Assembly: GCF_003479425.1 (NCBI RefSeq)
Contig: NZ_QUHC01000004.1
Location: 378,880 to 442,879, forward strand
DNA length: 64,000 nucleotides
DNA from: Odoribacter sp. AF15-53
GTDB taxonomy: Bacteria > Bacteroidota > Bacteroidia > Bacteroidales > Marinifilaceae
Reading direction: 5' to 3'
Shown here: piece by piece, positions 43,239-52,455 of the stretch
How positions within the stretch are numbered: position 1 is the stretch's first letter
Layout: each line of letters begins with the position of its first letter
Notes under the pieces: generated by a model
The model's database searches: none
The model's input: only the letters and a program-made list of their open reading frames with translations
What the model was told of the DNA's origin: nothing
Program-made: the position numbers and the translations under genes

Positions 43239-43254
43239 TGGCATAACTATTGTG
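43239..43254 (+). promoter_or_regulatory. Sigma-54-like promoter of htpG
   Basis: TGGCATA-ACTA-TTGTG agrees with TGGCAYRNNNNTTGCW except at the last two bases, with exact spacing between the GG and TG elements. No TAnnTTTG box is evident in the region. The imperfect dyad CTGTC...GGCAG at 43213-43227 could be an enhancer-type site. Confidence 0.4.
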
Positions 43255-43305
43255 ATTTAGTTGTCGTAAAAATTTGAAGTACAATTAAATTAAAAATATA
43301 GAGTT

Positions 43306-45357
43306 ATGTCAACAGGAAAGATTGGAGTTTCAACAGGGAATTTGTTCCCGATTATCAAGAAATTTTTATACTCGGATCACGAGATCTTTTTGAGAGAAAT
43401 TGTTTCGAATGCGGTAGATGCTTCACAGAAGATGAAGGTGCTGGCTTCGAACGGGGAGTTTAAAGGTGAGCTTGGTGAGTTGAAGGTAAGGGTGAAGGCT
43501 GACAAAGCGGCAGGTACGTTGACGGTATCGGATAACGGTATCGGTATGACGCGGGAAGAAGTGGAGAAGTATATCAACCAGATCGCTTTTTCCGGGGCAG
43601 AGGAGTTCATGAACAAGTACAAGGATAACGCCGCTGCCATTATCGGGCATTTCGGATTAGGTTTCTACTCTTCGTTCATGGTAAGTGACAAGGTGGAGAT
43701 TGTAACCAAATCTTATAAAGAGGGGGCGAAGGCTGTAAAGTGGTCCTGCGAGGGTAATCCGGAGTACACGATGGAAGAGACGGAAAAGGCCGAGCGGGGT
43801 ACGGATATTATCATGTATATCAATGAGGAGGAGAAGGATTTTCTGGAAGATTCGAAGGTGAATGAACTGTTGAATAAATATTGTAAGTTCTTACCGATAG
43901 AGATTATTTCCGGAAAAAAGAAAGAATGGAAAGACGGGGAATATAAGGATACGACGGAGGATAACGTGATTAATGATACGAATCCGGCGTGGACTCGTAA
44001 ACCGGCCGATTTGACGGAGGAGGATTACGAAAAATTCTATCATGAGTTGTACCCGATGGCTCAGAACCCATTGTTCCACATCCACTTGAATGTAGATTAT
44101 CCTTTTAATCTGACAGGTATTTTGTATTTCCCGAAGATTGATAACAAGTTCGAGATTCAGAAGAACAAGATTCAATTATATAGTAACCAAGTGTACGTGA
44201 CGGATTCTGTTGAGGGAATTGTGCCGGAGTACCTGACGTTATTACATGGTGTGATCGACTCCCCGGATATTCCGTTGAACGTGTCTCGTTCTTACTTGCA
44301 GAGCGATCGTAACGTGAAGAAGATTTCGAATCATATCACGAAGAAGGTGGCTGATAGTTTGAGTGAAATTTTCACGAACAAGCGGGAGGATTACGAGAAG
44401 AAGTGGGATGATCTGAAGATTTTCATCCAGTATGGTATGCTTACAGACGAGAAATTTGACGAGAGAGCCAAGAGTATTTTCTTGTTCAAGAACACGGAAG
44501 GAAAGTATTTCACTTACGAGGAGTATGAAAATTTGATTAAGGCTAACCAGACGGATAAGGATAATAAAGTGGTATTCCTGTATGCTACCGACGTGAAGGA
44601 GCAATACACGTATATCGAGGCAGCTAAAGGGAAAGGATATGACGTGTTGTTGATGGACGGTCAGTTGGATACTCACTTTATCAATCACTTGGAACAGAAG
44701 AATCCGGATCATCGTTTTGTGCGGGTGGATTCGGATGTGGTTGACAAGTTGATCGCAAAGGATGAAGCGAGGGAAGTTGCCTTGAGTCATGACGAGCAAG
44801 AAGAGTTACGTGCCGTGTTTACTTCTCAATTACCGAAAGAAGATGGGATGTTCTTGGTTAATTTCGAGGCCATGGGAGAGAATGGCGATCCGGTGATCGT
44901 GACACGTTCCGAGTTTATGCGTCGTATGAAGGAGATGGCAGCCATGAATCCCGGCATGGGCTTCTATGGGGCGATGGGAGATCAATACACGTTAGTGGTG
45001 AATACCGATCATAAGCTGGTGAACGAGATTCTTGAGAACGAGAAAAAGGAGATGAATGGGAAACTGGAACCGATTAATTTCGAGATCAAGGAGACCGAAA
45101 AGAAGAAAGCCGAATTGGACGAGTTGAACAAGGGAAAGAAAGATGAGGAGATTCCTCAGGTGGATAAAGATCGGAAGAGTGAATATGACAAGACTATTTC
45201 TGATTTGAATAAGCAGAAAAACTCGTTACTGGAGGAATACGGGAAAGGTAACAAGATTGTAGGTCAGTTGATTGACCTGGCATTGCTGGCGAACGGGTTG
45301 CTAAAAGGCGAGGCGTTGAATAGATTTGTGAAACGAAGTGTAGAATTGATTAAATAA
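43306..45357 (+). CDS. htpG: Chaperone HtpG (Hsp90)
   Basis: 683 aa. N-terminal GHKL ATPase: LREIVSNAVDAS near residue 30, DNGIGMT near 81 and GHFGLGFYSSFM near 119, then the middle domain (SRSYLQSDRNVKKIS near 329) and a C-terminal dimerisation region. A charged, Lys/Glu-rich stretch of about 50 residues (about 580-640) is longer than in E. coli, typical of Bacteroidota. It helps refold clients under stress. Expressed alone, with a terminator at 45361. Confidence 0.96.
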   Translation: MSTGKIGVSTGNLFPIIKKFLYSDHEIFLREIVSNAVDASQKMKVLASNGEFKGELGELKVRVKADKAAGTLTVSDNGIGMTREEVEKYINQIAFSGAEEFMNKYKDNAAAIIGHFGLGFYSSFMVSDKVEIVTKSYKEGAKAVKWSCEGNPEYTMEETEKAERGTDIIMYINEEEKDFLEDSKVNELLNKYCKFLPIEIISGKKKEWKDGEYKDTTEDNVINDTNPAWTRKPADLTEEDYEKFYHELYPMAQNPLFHIHLNVDYPFNLTGILYFPKIDNKFEIQKNKIQLYSNQVYVTDSVEGIVPEYLTLLHGVIDSPDIPLNVSRSYLQSDRNVKKISNHITKKVADSLSEIFTNKREDYEKKWDDLKIFIQYGMLTDEKFDERAKSIFLFKNTEGKYFTYEEYENLIKANQTDKDNKVVFLYATDVKEQYTYIEAAKGKGYDVLLMDGQLDTHFINHLEQKNPDHRFVRVDSDVVDKLIAKDEAREVALSHDEQEELRAVFTSQLPKEDGMFLVNFEAMGENGDPVIVTRSEFMRRMKEMAAMNPGMGFYGAMGDQYTLVVNTDHKLVNEILENEKKEMNGKLEPINFEIKETEKKKAELDELNKGKKDEEIPQVDKDRKSEYDKTISDLNKQKNSLLEEYGKGNKIVGQLIDLALLANGLLKGEALNRFVKRSVELIK

Positions 45358-45360
45358 AAA

Positions 45361-45394
45361 ATTAAGCCGGACATCTTGTCCGGCTTAATTTTTT
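45361..45394 (+). terminator. Terminator of htpG
   Basis: Perfect 13-bp stem ATTAAGCCGGACA / TGTCCGGCTTAAT with a 3-nt loop, followed by TTTTT. Confidence 0.92.
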
Positions 45395-45450
45395 CAAAAA
45401 TAATCATTACTTTCGTTGGCAAATTTCGTATAAATAAAAAAATACAGGTT

Positions 45451-46065
45451 ATGCAGATTATCTATACTTCCGGGAATTATAAAAAGACTGTAGTAAAATC
45501 GGTCGTGGCGATTGTTTTAGGTCTGGTACTCGTGTTGTGGCCGACCGAGGTGTTAAATTACACGGTGAAAATTATCGGGGCCGTGTTTTGTGTCACCGGA
45601 ATCGTGTCTTTCTTGGTTTCATTGCGTGATCAAGAGGAACGCTCTGCTCGCGGCTTGACTTCTTTTAACGGCATCGGAAGTATTATTCTGGGTATCTTGT
45701 TGTGGTCGATGGCTGATTTCTTTACCAATATGCTGATGTATCTGTTGGGGTTTATACTGATCGTTGCGGGTATCGGGCAATTGGTAATGCTTACTTCGGC
45801 CCGGAAATTCGGACATATAGCCCCGTTGAGTTATTTGTTCCCGGTAATTATTTTGTTAGCTGGGGTGATTGTTTTCGCGAATCCGTTTTCGGCAAAAGAA
45901 GGAATTATCACGTTCTTCGGAGCTGTTACAATTTTCTACGGGATTACGGATTTGATAAATCATTATAAGGTTAATCAATTGCGTAAGGAGACTCACGAGG
46001 CCGAACAACAGCAGAGAATGGGTGGCGGTGAGATCGAGGATGCGGATTACGAGGAAATTGAATAA
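45451..46065 (+). CDS. HdeD/DUF308 family membrane protein
   Basis: 204 aa from ATG 45451; the longer frame from 45376 runs through the htpG terminator and is not credible. Six short membrane helices in three DUF308 pairs are followed by an acidic cytosolic tail (about 175-204, ending EDADYEEIE). HdeD-type proteins are linked to acid and stress tolerance; the molecular role is unknown. A TACTTTCG box at 45408-45415 may be its promoter. Confidence 0.8.
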   Translation: MQIIYTSGNYKKTVVKSVVAIVLGLVLVLWPTEVLNYTVKIIGAVFCVTGIVSFLVSLRDQEERSARGLTSFNGIGSIILGILLWSMADFFTNMLMYLLGFILIVAGIGQLVMLTSARKFGHIAPLSYLFPVIILLAGVIVFANPFSAKEGIITFFGAVTIFYGITDLINHYKVNQLRKETHEAEQQQRMGGGEIEDADYEEIE

Positions 46066-46160
46066 ATCAGTGATTTACGATTTAGAGATTGGGTGATTTC
46101 GGATTTACGATTGATGGGGGATTTGTGTGCTTACGATAGTATGATTTAAGAAAAGATAAG

Positions 46161-46817
46161 ATGGTGTATATTATTAACAAGGAGGATTCGATTTACAATC
46201 GTTTTTTGGCAGAACTTAGGGATAAAGAAATTCAAAAAGATCCGTTACGTTTCCGGCGGAATTTGGAACGTGTGGGTGAAGTGATGGCTTACGAGATCAG
46301 TAAGACTTTTCATTATTCTTCACATAAAGTACAAACACCCATAAATGAGGCTGATGTAAGGTTGGCAGACGAAGAAGTCGTGGTGGCATCCGTTTTGCGT
46401 GCCGGTTTGCCTTTTCATCAAGGGTTCTTGAATTATTTTGATCGTTCCGGAAGTGCTTTCATTTCAGCGAGAAGAAAATATAAGGAGAATCATATTGATT
46501 TTGAGATCCGGTTTGATTCTATTTACACGCCTAGTTTGGAAGGTAAACAGTTGTTATTGGTTGATCCTATGTTGGCAACAGGAGCTTCAATCGTGGTGGC
46601 TTACCACGAGTTGTTGAAGCAAGGTGGAAGACCGGTACACACGCATATCGCGGCTATCGTGTCAAGTCGCCAAGGCGTTGATAAAATAACCGAGGTGTTG
46701 AAGGATGAACCGGTGACATTGTGGACAGGTGCGTTGGACGAACATTTGACGGAAAGTTGCTATATAGACCCGGGAATCGGGGATGCGGGTGATCTGGCAT
46801 TTGGGGAAAAGCTATGA
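46161..46817 (+). CDS. upp: Uracil phosphoribosyltransferase
   Basis: 218 aa, type I PRTase fold. The PRPP-binding loop is LVDPMLATGAS (about 134-144) and the uracil-binding C-terminus YIDPGIGDAGDLAFG is diagnostic. It salvages uracil to UMP. Start ATG 46161; the preceding 95 bp contain short GATTTACGATTT repeats. Confidence 0.93.
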   Translation: MVYIINKEDSIYNRFLAELRDKEIQKDPLRFRRNLERVGEVMAYEISKTFHYSSHKVQTPINEADVRLADEEVVVASVLRAGLPFHQGFLNYFDRSGSAFISARRKYKENHIDFEIRFDSIYTPSLEGKQLLLVDPMLATGASIVVAYHELLKQGGRPVHTHIAAIVSSRQGVDKITEVLKDEPVTLWTGALDEHLTESCYIDPGIGDAGDLAFGEKL

Positions 46818-46863
46818 AAGCTAAAAACTAGAAACTAAAGACTAAAAGTTTAGATAAAAATGT

Positions 46864-46871
46864 TATCTTTG
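46864..46871 (+). promoter_or_regulatory. Promoter for a nearly leaderless mRNA
   Basis: TATCTTTG at 46864-46871 with its centre about 9-15 bp before the two candidate start codons (46877, 46883). Transcription from it would begin at or just before the ATG. No good -33 box; an ACTAAAA repeat tract (46822-46850) lies in its place. Confidence 0.4.
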
Positions 46872-46876
46872 ACCGC

Positions 46877-47203
46877 ATGGAAATGAACAAATATTTGATA
46901 GCAGCCTTGTATGTTGTTGCCGGATGCGTGGCAACCCTTCCCATTAACGTGCGTGGAGGGAACGTTTCGGTGGGAACAGACTGTTATCGTTTGTTGGTTT
47001 CTTCTACCGAGAAAGTAATCACGGTATCTGCAGAAAAGAGAGCCACGGATGATTTTAATTACGGGGATTTCTATAATCCAAATCGTGTGGAAACCGTGGA
47101 TGCGGTAAAAGTCTATTATACTTACTCTTCTGTTATTTTGCCGGGCTGGAAAGTTCCGGAGATTGCTGCAAATCCCATACGAGCTCCGGGAAAAACAAGA
47201 TGA
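46877..47203 (+). CDS. Small exported protein of unknown function
   Basis: 108 aa from ATG 46877 (106 aa from ATG 46883). Residues about 5-20 are a hydrophobic export signal (MNKYLIAALYVVAGCVATLP). The mature part is about 85 residues, Val/Tyr-rich and likely beta-structured, with a single Cys after the signal. No domain is recognised. It sits between upp and secA with no obvious partner; the codon use is host-like, so it is probably a real gene. Confidence 0.6.
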   Translation: MEMNKYLIAALYVVAGCVATLPINVRGGNVSVGTDCYRLLVSSTEKVITVSAEKRATDDFNYGDFYNPNRVETVDAVKVYYTYSSVILPGWKVPEIAANPIRAPGKTR

Positions 47204-47344
47204 TTTCAAATCTGGTCGATTTCTTGATTTCTGATTTTAGATTAAGTGATTTCAATCGCAAGAAGCAGACACTTAATAATTACAAAATCATTCAATCGGA
47301 AATCACATAATTAGTTAGTTTTTTCAATTTTCAATTATAAAAGT

Positions 47345-50300
47345 ATGGGATTTAACGATATATTAAAAAATCTTTTTGGTAATAAATCAGATCGGGATTT
47401 GAAAGTTTTATTACCGATTGCTTCTAAAATAAATGCTGAGTGGGAGAAAATAAAGGGCTTGAGTCATGACGATTTGAGAAAAGTTTCTGCTGATTTGAAA
47501 GCAAAGATTCATGCTCACGTGAAAGTGGAAGAAGATGAAATTGCATCTTTGAAAGCAAAGGTAGAAAACGAGAAGCCTTCTATCGAGGAACGTGAAGAGA
47601 TTTATAACCGGATAGACAAGCTTGAGGAACAGATAGATAAAAAGATTGAAGACATTCTGAACGAGATATTACCCGTGGCCTTTGCCGTGATGAAGGATAC
47701 GGCTAGACGTTTTAAAGAGAACAAGGAAATTGTGGTGAAAGCTACTGATTTTGACCGTGATCTTGCTGTAACGAAGGATTTCGTTGAGATAGACGGGGAT
47801 GATGCCGTTTATTTCAATTCATGGATAGCCGGGGGAAACGAGGTGACTTGGGATATGGTTCACTACGATGTACAGTTGATCGGAGGTTCCGTGTTGCATC
47901 AAGGAAAAATCGCCGAAATGGCAACCGGTGAAGGTAAAACGTTGGTTGCCACGTTGCCCGTGTTCTTGAATGCGTTGACGGGACGAGGGGTACACGTGGT
48001 TACGGTCAATGATTATCTGGCAAAACGTGACTCCGAGTGGATGGGACCTCTTTATATGTTCCACGGGTTGTCGGTAGATTGTATCGACAAGACCGAACCG
48101 AATTCACCGGAAAGGCGGAAAGCTTACCAGGCCGATATTACTTTCGGTACGAATAACGAGTTCGGTTTCGATTATTTGAGAGATAACATGGCAATTCACC
48201 CGGAGGATTTGGTGCAACGAAAGCATAATTATGCTATCGTCGATGAGGTCGACTCCGTGTTGATTGATGACGCCCGTACCCCGTTGATTATATCCGGTCC
48301 GGTTCCAAAGGGAGATATCCAGATGTTTGACGAGTATAAGCCTCGTGTGGAGAAACTGGTACGCATGCAGCGGGATTTGGTTGCCCGGATTTTCACGGAA
48401 GCTAAGACTTTGTTGGCTAGTGGCGATCGGAAACAGGAGGAACAGGGGGCTATTTTGTTATTGAGAGCGTATAAGGGATTACCTAAATACAAGCCGTTAA
48501 TCAAGTTCTTGAGTGAACAGGGAAATAAGGCGACGTTGGTAAAGACCGAAAATATTTATATGCAGGAGAATAACCGTCGTATGCCGGAGATCACGGATGA
48601 ACTTTATTTTGTAATTGATGAGAAATTGAATTCTATCGATTTGACGGATAAAGGACATGACACGATTACGGCGGCGGGAGAAGATCCGAGTTTCTTTATT
48701 TTGCCGGATGTTGGTTCTGAATTGGCTGAAATTGACAAGATGAATCTGACGGAGGCTGAGAAGTTGGAGAAAAAGGATCAGATGGTGCAAAATTATGCGG
48801 CCAAATCCGAGCGAGTACACACGGTAAACCAGTTGTTAAAAGCTTACACGTTATTCGAGTTGGACGTTGAGTACGTGGTAATTGACAATAAGGTGAAGAT
48901 CGTTGACGAGCAGACGGGGCGTATCATGGAAGGACGTCGTTATTCCGACGGTTTGCATCAAGCGATCGAGGCCAAGGAAAACGTGAAGGTGGAGGCAGCC
49001 ACGCAGACATTTGCCACGATTACCTTGCAGAATTATTTCCGTATGTATCACAAGTTAGCCGGTATGACCGGTACGGCAGAGACGGAAGCGGGAGAGTTCT
49101 GGGATATCTATAAATTGGATGTTGTCGTGATCCCGACGAATAAACCGATTATTCGTAAAGACGCCAATGATTACGTTTACAAGACAAAACGCGAGAAATA
49201 TAACGCCGTGATTGAAGAGATTACCCGGTTGGTCGGCGAGGGCCGTCCGGTGTTGGTGGGTACTACTTCAGTTGAGGTTTCCGAGTTGTTGAGTCGTATG
49301 TTGAAACTGCGTGGGATCAAGCATAACGTGTTGAATGCGAAGTTACATCAACGAGAGGCCGATATCGTGGCAGAGGCTGGTAAATCGCAAGTTGTTACGA
49401 TTGCAACCAACATGGCCGGTCGTGGTACGGATATCAAGTTAAGCCCGGAAGTGCGTGAAGCAGGAGGTTTGGCTATTATCGGTACGGAACGTCATGATTC
49501 TCGTCGTGTAGACCGTCAGTTGAGAGGTCGTGCCGGACGTCAGGGAGACCCGGGATCTTCCCAGTTCTTCGTGTCGTTGGAGGATGATTTGATGCGTTTG
49601 TTCAGTTCAGAGAGAATTATCCGGGTTATGGACCGTTTGGGGCATGAAGAGGGAGACGTGATACAACATTCTATGATCACGAAATCTATCGAGCGGGCAC
49701 AACGTAAGGTGGAAGAAAATAATTTCGGTATTCGTAAGCGTTTGTTGGAGTATGATGACGTGATGAATTCTCAACGTGAGGTTATTTACAAGAAGAGACG
49801 TCATGCTTTGTTAGGTGAACGTATCGGTGTGGATATCGCCAATAATATGTATGATGTTTGCGAAAACTTGGTGGAAGAACACAAGGAAGCTAATAACTTG
49901 GAGGCTTTCCGCTTGGATGTCTTGAAGTACCTGGCTGTTGATTTTGATATAAAAGAAGAAGAATTCCAAAAGAGTTCGGCTAACGATTTGACCGAGAAGT
50001 TGTACAAAGAGGTGCGGGAAAGTTTCAGTCGTAAGACGGAGTCGATTGCCAGACAGGCGTTCCCCGTGATCAAAAATGTTTTTGAACAGCGAGGAGATAT
50101 GTTTAAGAATATCGTGGTTCCGTTTACAGACGGGAAGCGGGCATACAATGTCGTGACTAATTTGGAAAAGGCTTACAAAACAGAAGGAGAGGAGTTGATT
50201 CGTGCTTACGAGAAGTCGATTATGCTGGCTCATATTGATGATGCTTGGAAAGAGCATTTGCGTGAAATGGATGATTTGAAACAATCCGTGCAGAATGCGA

Positions 50301-50632
50301 CTTACGAGCAGAAAGACCCGTTGTTGATCTATAAGTTTGAGTCTTTCAACTTGTTTAAGGTCATGGTGGATAAGATAAACAAGAGTGTGGTTTCGACGTT
50401 GATGAAGGGACAGATTCCTTTTGAAGCTCCCGAGGAGGTGAAACAGGCAGAAGAGAAACGTACGGATTTGAGCAAGATGCAGACGGGACGTAGTGACGCT
50501 CCTGTTGGTCAGACAAATCAGGCACCCCGTAAGACAGAACCCGTGAAGGTGGGACCCAAGGTCGGGCGTAACGATCCGTGTCCTTGCGGAAGTGGGAAGA
50601 AGTTTAAAAATTGCCACGGGAAAGAAGAATAG
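47345..50632 (+). CDS. secA: Protein translocase subunit SecA
   Basis: 1095 aa, longer than E. coli SecA (901) as in other Bacteroidota, with an N-terminal insertion around residues 60-130 and extended segments near 330-470. Walker A MATGEGKT near residue 196, [15 protein letters not shown] near 299 (DEAD-like), [16 protein letters not shown] near 689 and [13 protein letters not shown] are the motor motifs. The C-terminus ends with the zinc-binding [13 protein letters not shown]. It drives preproteins through SecYEG. Confidence 0.97.
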   Translation: MGFNDILKNLFGNKSDRDLKVLLPIASKINAEWEKIKGLSHDDLRKVSADLKAKIHAHVKVEEDEIASLKAKVENEKPSIEEREEIYNRIDKLEEQIDKKIEDILNEILPVAFAVMKDTARRFKENKEIVVKATDFDRDLAVTKDFVEIDGDDAVYFNSWIAGGNEVTWDMVHYDVQLIGGSVLHQGKIAEMATGEGKTLVATLPVFLNALTGRGVHVVTVNDYLAKRDSEWMGPLYMFHGLSVDCIDKTEPNSPERRKAYQADITFGTNNEFGFDYLRDNMAIHPEDLVQRKHNYAIVDEVDSVLIDDARTPLIISGPVPKGDIQMFDEYKPRVEKLVRMQRDLVARIFTEAKTLLASGDRKQEEQGAILLLRAYKGLPKYKPLIKFLSEQGNKATLVKTENIYMQENNRRMPEITDELYFVIDEKLNSIDLTDKGHDTITAAGEDPSFFILPDVGSELAEIDKMNLTEAEKLEKKDQMVQNYAAKSERVHTVNQLLKAYTLFELDVEYVVIDNKVKIVDEQTGRIMEGRRYSDGLHQAIEAKENVKVEAATQTFATITLQNYFRMYHKLAGMTGTAETEAGEFWDIYKLDVVVIPTNKPIIRKDANDYVYKTKREKYNAVIEEITRLVGEGRPVLVGTTSVEVSELLSRMLKLRGIKHNVLNAKLHQREADIVAEAGKSQVVTIATNMAGRGTDIKLSPEVREAGGLAIIGTERHDSRRVDRQLRGRAGRQGDPGSSQFFVSLEDDLMRLFSSERIIRVMDRLGHEEGDVIQHSMITKSIERAQRKVEENNFGIRKRLLEYDDVMNSQREVIYKKRRHALLGERIGVDIANNMYDVCENLVEEHKEANNLEAFRLDVLKYLAVDFDIKEEEFQKSSANDLTEKLYKEVRESFSRKTESIARQAFPVIKNVFEQRGDMFKNIVVPFTDGKRAYNVVTNLEKAYKTEGEELIRAYEKSIMLAHIDDAWKEHLREMDDLKQSVQNATYEQKDPLLIYKFESFNLFKVMVDKINKSVVSTLMKGQIPFEAPEEVKQAEEKRTDLSKMQTGRSDAPVGQTNQAPRKTEPVKVGPKVGRNDPCPCGSGKKFKNCHGKEE

Positions 50633-50762
50633 ATTAGTTTTAGATTTTAGATTTTAAATCGTGTTTGACACGTGAGATTTGAAATCAAAATCTAAAGAAC
50701 ATAGTTGTAGGTTTTGAATTGTTGAAAGGCAATTTGAAATCTACAATTTAAAATTCAAAATT

Positions 50763-51599
50763 ATGACGTTGGTTTCATTATTTATTAATTGGGATGTCAG
50801 CCCGGAGCTGATTAATCTGGGTGGTTTCTCGATTCGTTATTACGGGTTGTTGTTTGCTTTGGCTTTCGTGTGCGGGTATAAGGTTGAAGAGAAGATGTTC
50901 AAATCGGAAGGGTTGAGTCAGCAATGGCTGGATAAATTGTGGTTGTACGTGGCGGTGGCCACGGTGATCGGGGCCCGATTGGGACATTGTTTCTTTTATG
51001 ACTGGGCTTATTATAGTGCCCACCCGTTTGAAATCATTCTGCCGGTTCGATTTGAACCGGAGTTTCGTTTCACCGGTTATCAAGGATTAGCGAGTCATGG
51101 GGCTGCTATTGGTATTATTGCCGGATTGTGGTATTATTCCAAGAAAGTAAGTAAGAAATCTATATTTTGGATTTTGGATAGAGCCGTTATTCCAATTGCT
51201 TTGGCTGGATTTTTTATTCGTATGGGGAATTTGATGAACTCGGAAATCGTGGGATTACCGACCGATTTACCTTGGGGATTCCGGTTTGTTCATTCTGGGA
51301 TGCAAGACCCGATGACTCCCCGACATCCGGCTCAGTTGTACGAGGCCATTTGTTATTTGATTAGTTTTGCCGTTCTGATGCATTTGTATTGGAAAACGAA
51401 AGCAAAAGAACGTCAGGGATTTCTTTTCGGGATGTTTTTGATATTGATATTCACGGCTCGTTTCGTCATAGAATTCATGAAGGAGAATCAGGAAGCTTTC
51501 GAGAATTCCATGACATTGAACATGGGACAATGGTTGAGTATTCCGTTTGTGCTGGTGGGAATTTATATGGTTTGGAGAAGCAAGAAACAACGTCCATAA
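50763..51599 (+). CDS. lgt: Prolipoprotein diacylglyceryl transferase
   Basis: 278 aa with seven membrane helices. The signature GxFIRMGNLMNSEIVG near residue 144 (Lgt signature with the essential Arg and Asn) and the HPAQLYEAI segment near 183 are present. It transfers diacylglycerol from phosphatidylglycerol to the lipobox Cys, the step needed by the many lipoproteins of this window. Start ATG 50763; the preceding gap is filled with TAGATTTTAGATT-like repeats. Confidence 0.95.
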   Translation: MTLVSLFINWDVSPELINLGGFSIRYYGLLFALAFVCGYKVEEKMFKSEGLSQQWLDKLWLYVAVATVIGARLGHCFFYDWAYYSAHPFEIILPVRFEPEFRFTGYQGLASHGAAIGIIAGLWYYSKKVSKKSIFWILDRAVIPIALAGFFIRMGNLMNSEIVGLPTDLPWGFRFVHSGMQDPMTPRHPAQLYEAICYLISFAVLMHLYWKTKAKERQGFLFGMFLILIFTARFVIEFMKENQEAFENSMTLNMGQWLSIPFVLVGIYMVWRSKKQRP

Positions 51600-51722
51600 A
51601 GTCCATAAGGTCTGTGAACCCCTGCGGGGCGCTTTGTTTACGGCAACTTGTGTTGCCGATAACTTGCAACTTGCCAAAGGCAAATGTAACTTGCAACTTG
51701 TAACTCGCCGAAGGCGATCTCT
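51595..51722. repeat. Mosaic hairpin repeat, copy D (hybrid)
   Basis: Starts inside the lgt stop region with GTCCATAAAGTCCATAAGG, then hairpins CCCC-TGC-GGGG and CGGCAAC-ttgt-GTTGCCG, then switches to the CTTGTAA flavour with hairpins TTGCC-aaa-GGCAA and TCGCC-gaa-GGCGA. It shows that both flavours belong to one modular family. Confidence 0.65.
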
Positions 51723-51771
51723 TGTGCGGTTGGAATCTAAAATCTAAAAATCATTAAATCTAAGATTGGAT

Positions 51772-52245
51772 ATGGCTTATAATAGTGAATTCATGAAAGA
51801 GGCAATGCGGATTGCCGTGGAGAATGTGAAGAATGGTACGGGAGGGCCGTTTGGGGCGGTTGTAGTTCGAGACGGAGAGATTATCGCGACTTCCGGTAAT
51901 ACGGTTGTGCCGGATAATGATCCCACGGCTCACGCGGAGGTGAATGTGATTCGCAAGGCTTGCAAGCATTTGGATTCTTTCCAATTGAAAGGGTGTGAGA
52001 TTTATTCCAGTTGTGAACCGTGTCCCATGTGTTTGGGGGCGATCTATTGGGCTCGGCCGGAAAGGGTATATTATGCTTGTACAAAAGATGATGCGGCTGC
52101 GGGAGGATTTGATGACTCTTATATCTATAAAGAAATCGCTTTGGATGGCCCCTTGCGTTTCATTCCTTTCGAAAATAAACGGGAAGAGGGGGCCGGAGAA
52201 GAATTTGCACTTTGGCAAATAACTAAAAACAAAGTAAAGTATTAA
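51772..52245 (+). CDS. Nucleoside/guanine deaminase (GuaD/TadA-like)
   Basis: 157 aa from ATG 51772. Zinc site of the cytidine deaminase superfamily: HAE (in PTAHAEVNVI, about 50-59) and PCPMC (about 83-87). The overall match, including the GGPFGAVVVRDGEI start and FEDSYIYKEI-like ending, is closest to Bacillus GuaD guanine deaminases. The tRNA-adenosine deaminase TadA is the alternative, but its C-terminal helix is not evident. Terminator at 52268. Confidence 0.83.
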   Translation: MAYNSEFMKEAMRIAVENVKNGTGGPFGAVVVRDGEIIATSGNTVVPDNDPTAHAEVNVIRKACKHLDSFQLKGCEIYSSCEPCPMCLGAIYWARPERVYYACTKDDAAAGGFDDSYIYKEIALDGPLRFIPFENKREEGAGEEFALWQITKNKVKY

Positions 52246-52267
52246 GAATAAATTTGAACGTAAAAAG

Positions 52268-52300
52268 AACGCTGTAGCCATTAGGTTGCAGCGTTTTTTT
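52268..52300 (+). terminator. Terminator after the deaminase gene
   Basis: AACGCTGTAGCC-atta-GGTTGCAGCGTT with a following T-run of seven. Confidence 0.82.
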
Positions 52301-52334
52301 CGTGTGGAGAGTTGTCATTATCCTCTTTTTTTAT

Positions 52335-52342
52335 TAACTTTG
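52335..52342 (+). promoter_or_regulatory. Promoter of the KamA-family gene
   Basis: TAACTTTG at 52335-52342, a full -7 match, leaving a leader of about 110 nt before the GTG start at 52456. Confidence 0.45.
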
Positions 52343-52455
52343 TAAAATTCAGATTTTTACTTCCTGTATAAATGTATCTGTCCCGCTTTCAGAGGGCCAA
52401 TTTGTACTTGGTAATTGTTTGTCATTTTTTTATTTAATCTAAGATAAGGAGGAAT

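Noticed and set aside
45376..45450. N-terminal extension of the HdeD-like protein
   Set aside because: It would translate the right arm of the htpG terminator; ATG 45451 gives the normal family start.
49811..50617. 268-aa ORF antisense to secA
   Set aside because: Antisense shadow; secA motifs and frame are unambiguous over the whole stretch.
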